A stretch of DNA of 64,000 nucleotides from Nemertoderma westbladi (lineage: Eukaryota > Xenacoelomorpha > Nemertodermatida > Nemertodermatidae): NCBI GenBank assembly GCA_032718475.1, contig JAUCBJ010008862.1:1-64000 (forward strand). Direction: 5' to 3'. Shown piece after piece: positions 62,255 to 64,000 of the stretch. The stretch's first letter is position 1, and each line of letters starts with the position of its first letter. Under the pieces are notes generated by a model. The model searched no databases and was not told where the DNA came from. It saw nothing but the letters and a program-made list of their open reading frames with translations. A program made the position numbers and the translations under genes.

Positions 62255-63998
62255 TAGGGATGTCCCGGAATTCCGTTCCGGCCGGAATTCCGGCGGTTAT
62301 TGCCCGATTCCGGTTCCGGCCGGAATTGCCGGAATGGGGTCAATTCCGGCCGGAATTTTACCGGAATTAACAGTTTCCTAAGTAGTTTGATAGTTGCCAA
62401 TTAGTTTGTTAAATTATTATCAAAATTTATATATTTGTTTTAACATATACTTACAAACTATTGTTTAAGATGCAGTACTTGTTAACACTTGTACAAAAAG
62501 TAAAGAAGTACTGTTTTCTTCGGCCGTTAGCTTAGAGCTACCATTTAAGGATGCAAGGTGGAGATAGAGATACCCCCTTCTAACCACTTCAAATCATTCG
62601 TACCGAAAAGAAAACTGCCGTGGCCCATGGAGGTTCGAACCCACAACCTCCAGAGAGACGGGAATTCAATGCAACCACTACACCAAGGTGGAACCTAATG
62701 AACCTGTAACGAGGGACAATTTCTGCCACCCCCTTTTTTTTAAGTCAATTTAGTCTTGATGGGTATGCATCACATTTCCAAAAAAATTGTCACCTGACAA
62801 CTGTTTTTAGAACGTCAAAATTACACCTCCCTTGCTCCACTGGTAACACATAAGTAAAAAGTCATTTGTTAAAAAATATAAGATGAGTCTCACATTTACA
62901 AAATATTTCTATACCCAAAGGTATCAATCCAGGCTTTCAGCATACCTAAGTCATGAGTCGTTTGTCAAAAAAAGATGGAACATGGTACATAATCACTTTC
63001 GCTCATAAGTTGTTACTTACGTTTTATCAGTGGAGTAGAGACGCTCCCATTGAAACCAATGTGTTGGTGTTTCATAATATATTTTGACTTACGATATAAG
63101 ACTTACCAGTGAAGCATGGGCCTTAACGAGTGGTTTTACAATTTGCTTATAAAGTGACGTTTTTTAGATTGATTTACATTATTATGCATTTATTTTACAT
63201 TATTTTACTTTGATATAATTATTTAATAATATGATAATATTAATATTGGTATCGTCCAACGTAACACATAGGATTACCCCTAAAGCTTTGCAGCTTATTT
63301 GCAAGGGGGTCCTTTATGTAACTTGGTTACAAATACAATATTACACAAATACACTAGGCTAACCTAAAACTATTATAAAACGTTATTACACTACGTACAG
63401 GTCCTGCAAGTCTTTAGGTCCTGCAAGTGTGGTCGTTGGGTCATGCGTCAATATTCCCTGCGTCGTAGGTGCTGTATATAATACAGTATGTTTGTTTATT
63501 TATATTTACAGAAAAGCTATTTCTTACCAGAAATCTATTTATTCCCAGCAAAATTAAACTGTAAGATGTACTATTAACCCCCGTTTATTATTCTGGTTCG
63601 AATAACATGTCACTGTAACATGCTCATTTCCCTTAACGACACCATGATATTGCACGAAACGACCCAAAGACGCGAAACCAGGAAACACGAAACCGCTGGT
63701 CAACGTTGGTTTTTAGGTATGAGCCTAAAAACCTAACTTTTGGCCAAGGATATAGGTTTTTGAAAAAACAATGAAATTGAATTCCCTGACGTATAAGGCC
63801 GAAGTACCCCCCCTCCCGTCCCCATAATAGGCCGTAACGTGCCAAAATTCAATTATTTCACAAAAAAATTATAGGGTTTCACGGGTCATTTAGTGTATTT
63901 CACTAAATTATTCAAAATTCCGGTTCCGGCCGGAATATTCCGGCATGTTGAATTCCGGTTCCGGCCGGAATCAAAATATCGATTCCGGGACATCCCTA
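62255..63998. mobile_element. hAT-like non-autonomous DNA transposon
   Basis: Terminal inverted repeats TAGGGATGTCCCGGAAT at 62255 and its inverse ending at 63998; this TAGGGATGTCC start is typical of hAT elements. Subterminal regions carry many copies of the palindrome TTCCGGCCGGAA (62276-62360 and 63916-63975). The 8 bp to the left are ATGCAGTA (62247-62254); the window ends with AT after the right terminus, as an 8-bp duplication would require. No transposase ORF. SINE S3 lies inside. Confidence 0.85.
62518..62700 (-). mobile_element. tRNA-derived SINE copy S3 (most complete)
   Basis: On the - strand: CCTTGGTGTAGTGGTTGCAT (A box), GAGGTTGTGGGTTCGAACC (B box, ~62631-62649), GTACGAATGATTTGAAG, then CTTGCATCCTTAAATGG and a GGCCGAAGAAAACAG 3' end. 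About 180 bp. Best reference for the S1 and S2 copies. The tRNA part is degenerate and is not a functional tRNA gene. Confidence 0.78.
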
Positions 63999-64000
63999 AT

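Overview
The window is from an animal genome, most likely a marine invertebrate. It has spliced host genes with GT-AG introns, RTE-like LINEs, a BEL/Pao LTR retrotransposon, tRNA-derived SINEs, inverted-repeat DNA transposons and kilobase minisatellites. No sequence feature fixes the species. Minisatellites that duplicate exon/intron borders have, as I recall (unchecked), been described in amphioxus; that is only a hint.

Host genes. A five-exon + strand stretch (35218-35351, 37234-37460, 44149-44410, 48308-48516, 54753-54972) encodes the C-terminal part of a protein with a BACK region followed by a TLDc domain. All splice phases agree, and it ends at a stop at 54970-54972. Its upstream exons (probably a BTB domain) lie left of the window. 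Nearly everything from 1 to 35217 would then be one intron. A second + strand gene starts at 60991 with a short first exon resembling the N terminus of ABTB1 (ankyrin/BTB protein); the rest of the window is its first intron.

Layout. 1-2314: 40-bp minisatellite. 2381-27224: a ~1.4 kb foldback DNA transposon with ~500-bp arms and a THAP-domain relic. RTE-A copy A1 sits in its left arm. RTE-B sits in its right arm, and inside RTE-B is a 19,058-bp BEL/Pao-like element (6835-25892, sense on the - strand) with 2,214-bp LTRs and a 5-bp target duplication. 27225-28985: small inverted-repeat elements and G/C tracts. 28985-35127: GC-rich 41-bp minisatellite interrupted by RTE-A copy A2. 35218-54972: host exons, whose introns hold a SINE, RTE-A copies A3, A4 and A5, and two 31-bp minisatellites built from the exon border and splice donor. 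55687-62235: several palindromic DNA elements, two of them (E1, E2) side by side sharing one target site. 62255-63998: a hAT-like element.

The BEL/Pao-like element is the most unusual object. It encodes one uninterrupted 2,780-codon Gag-Pro-RT-RH-IN polyprotein. In the position where env sits in some relatives it carries a second ~1,235-codon ORF, split by one in-frame TAG, with a DEDDy 3'-5' exonuclease-like region followed by CCHC zinc knuckles. A 16-18 bp palindrome (consensus CAAACCCGCGGGTTTG) recurs eight times through the element, in coding DNA in three different reading frames, so it seems maintained or spread as nucleic acid rather than as protein.
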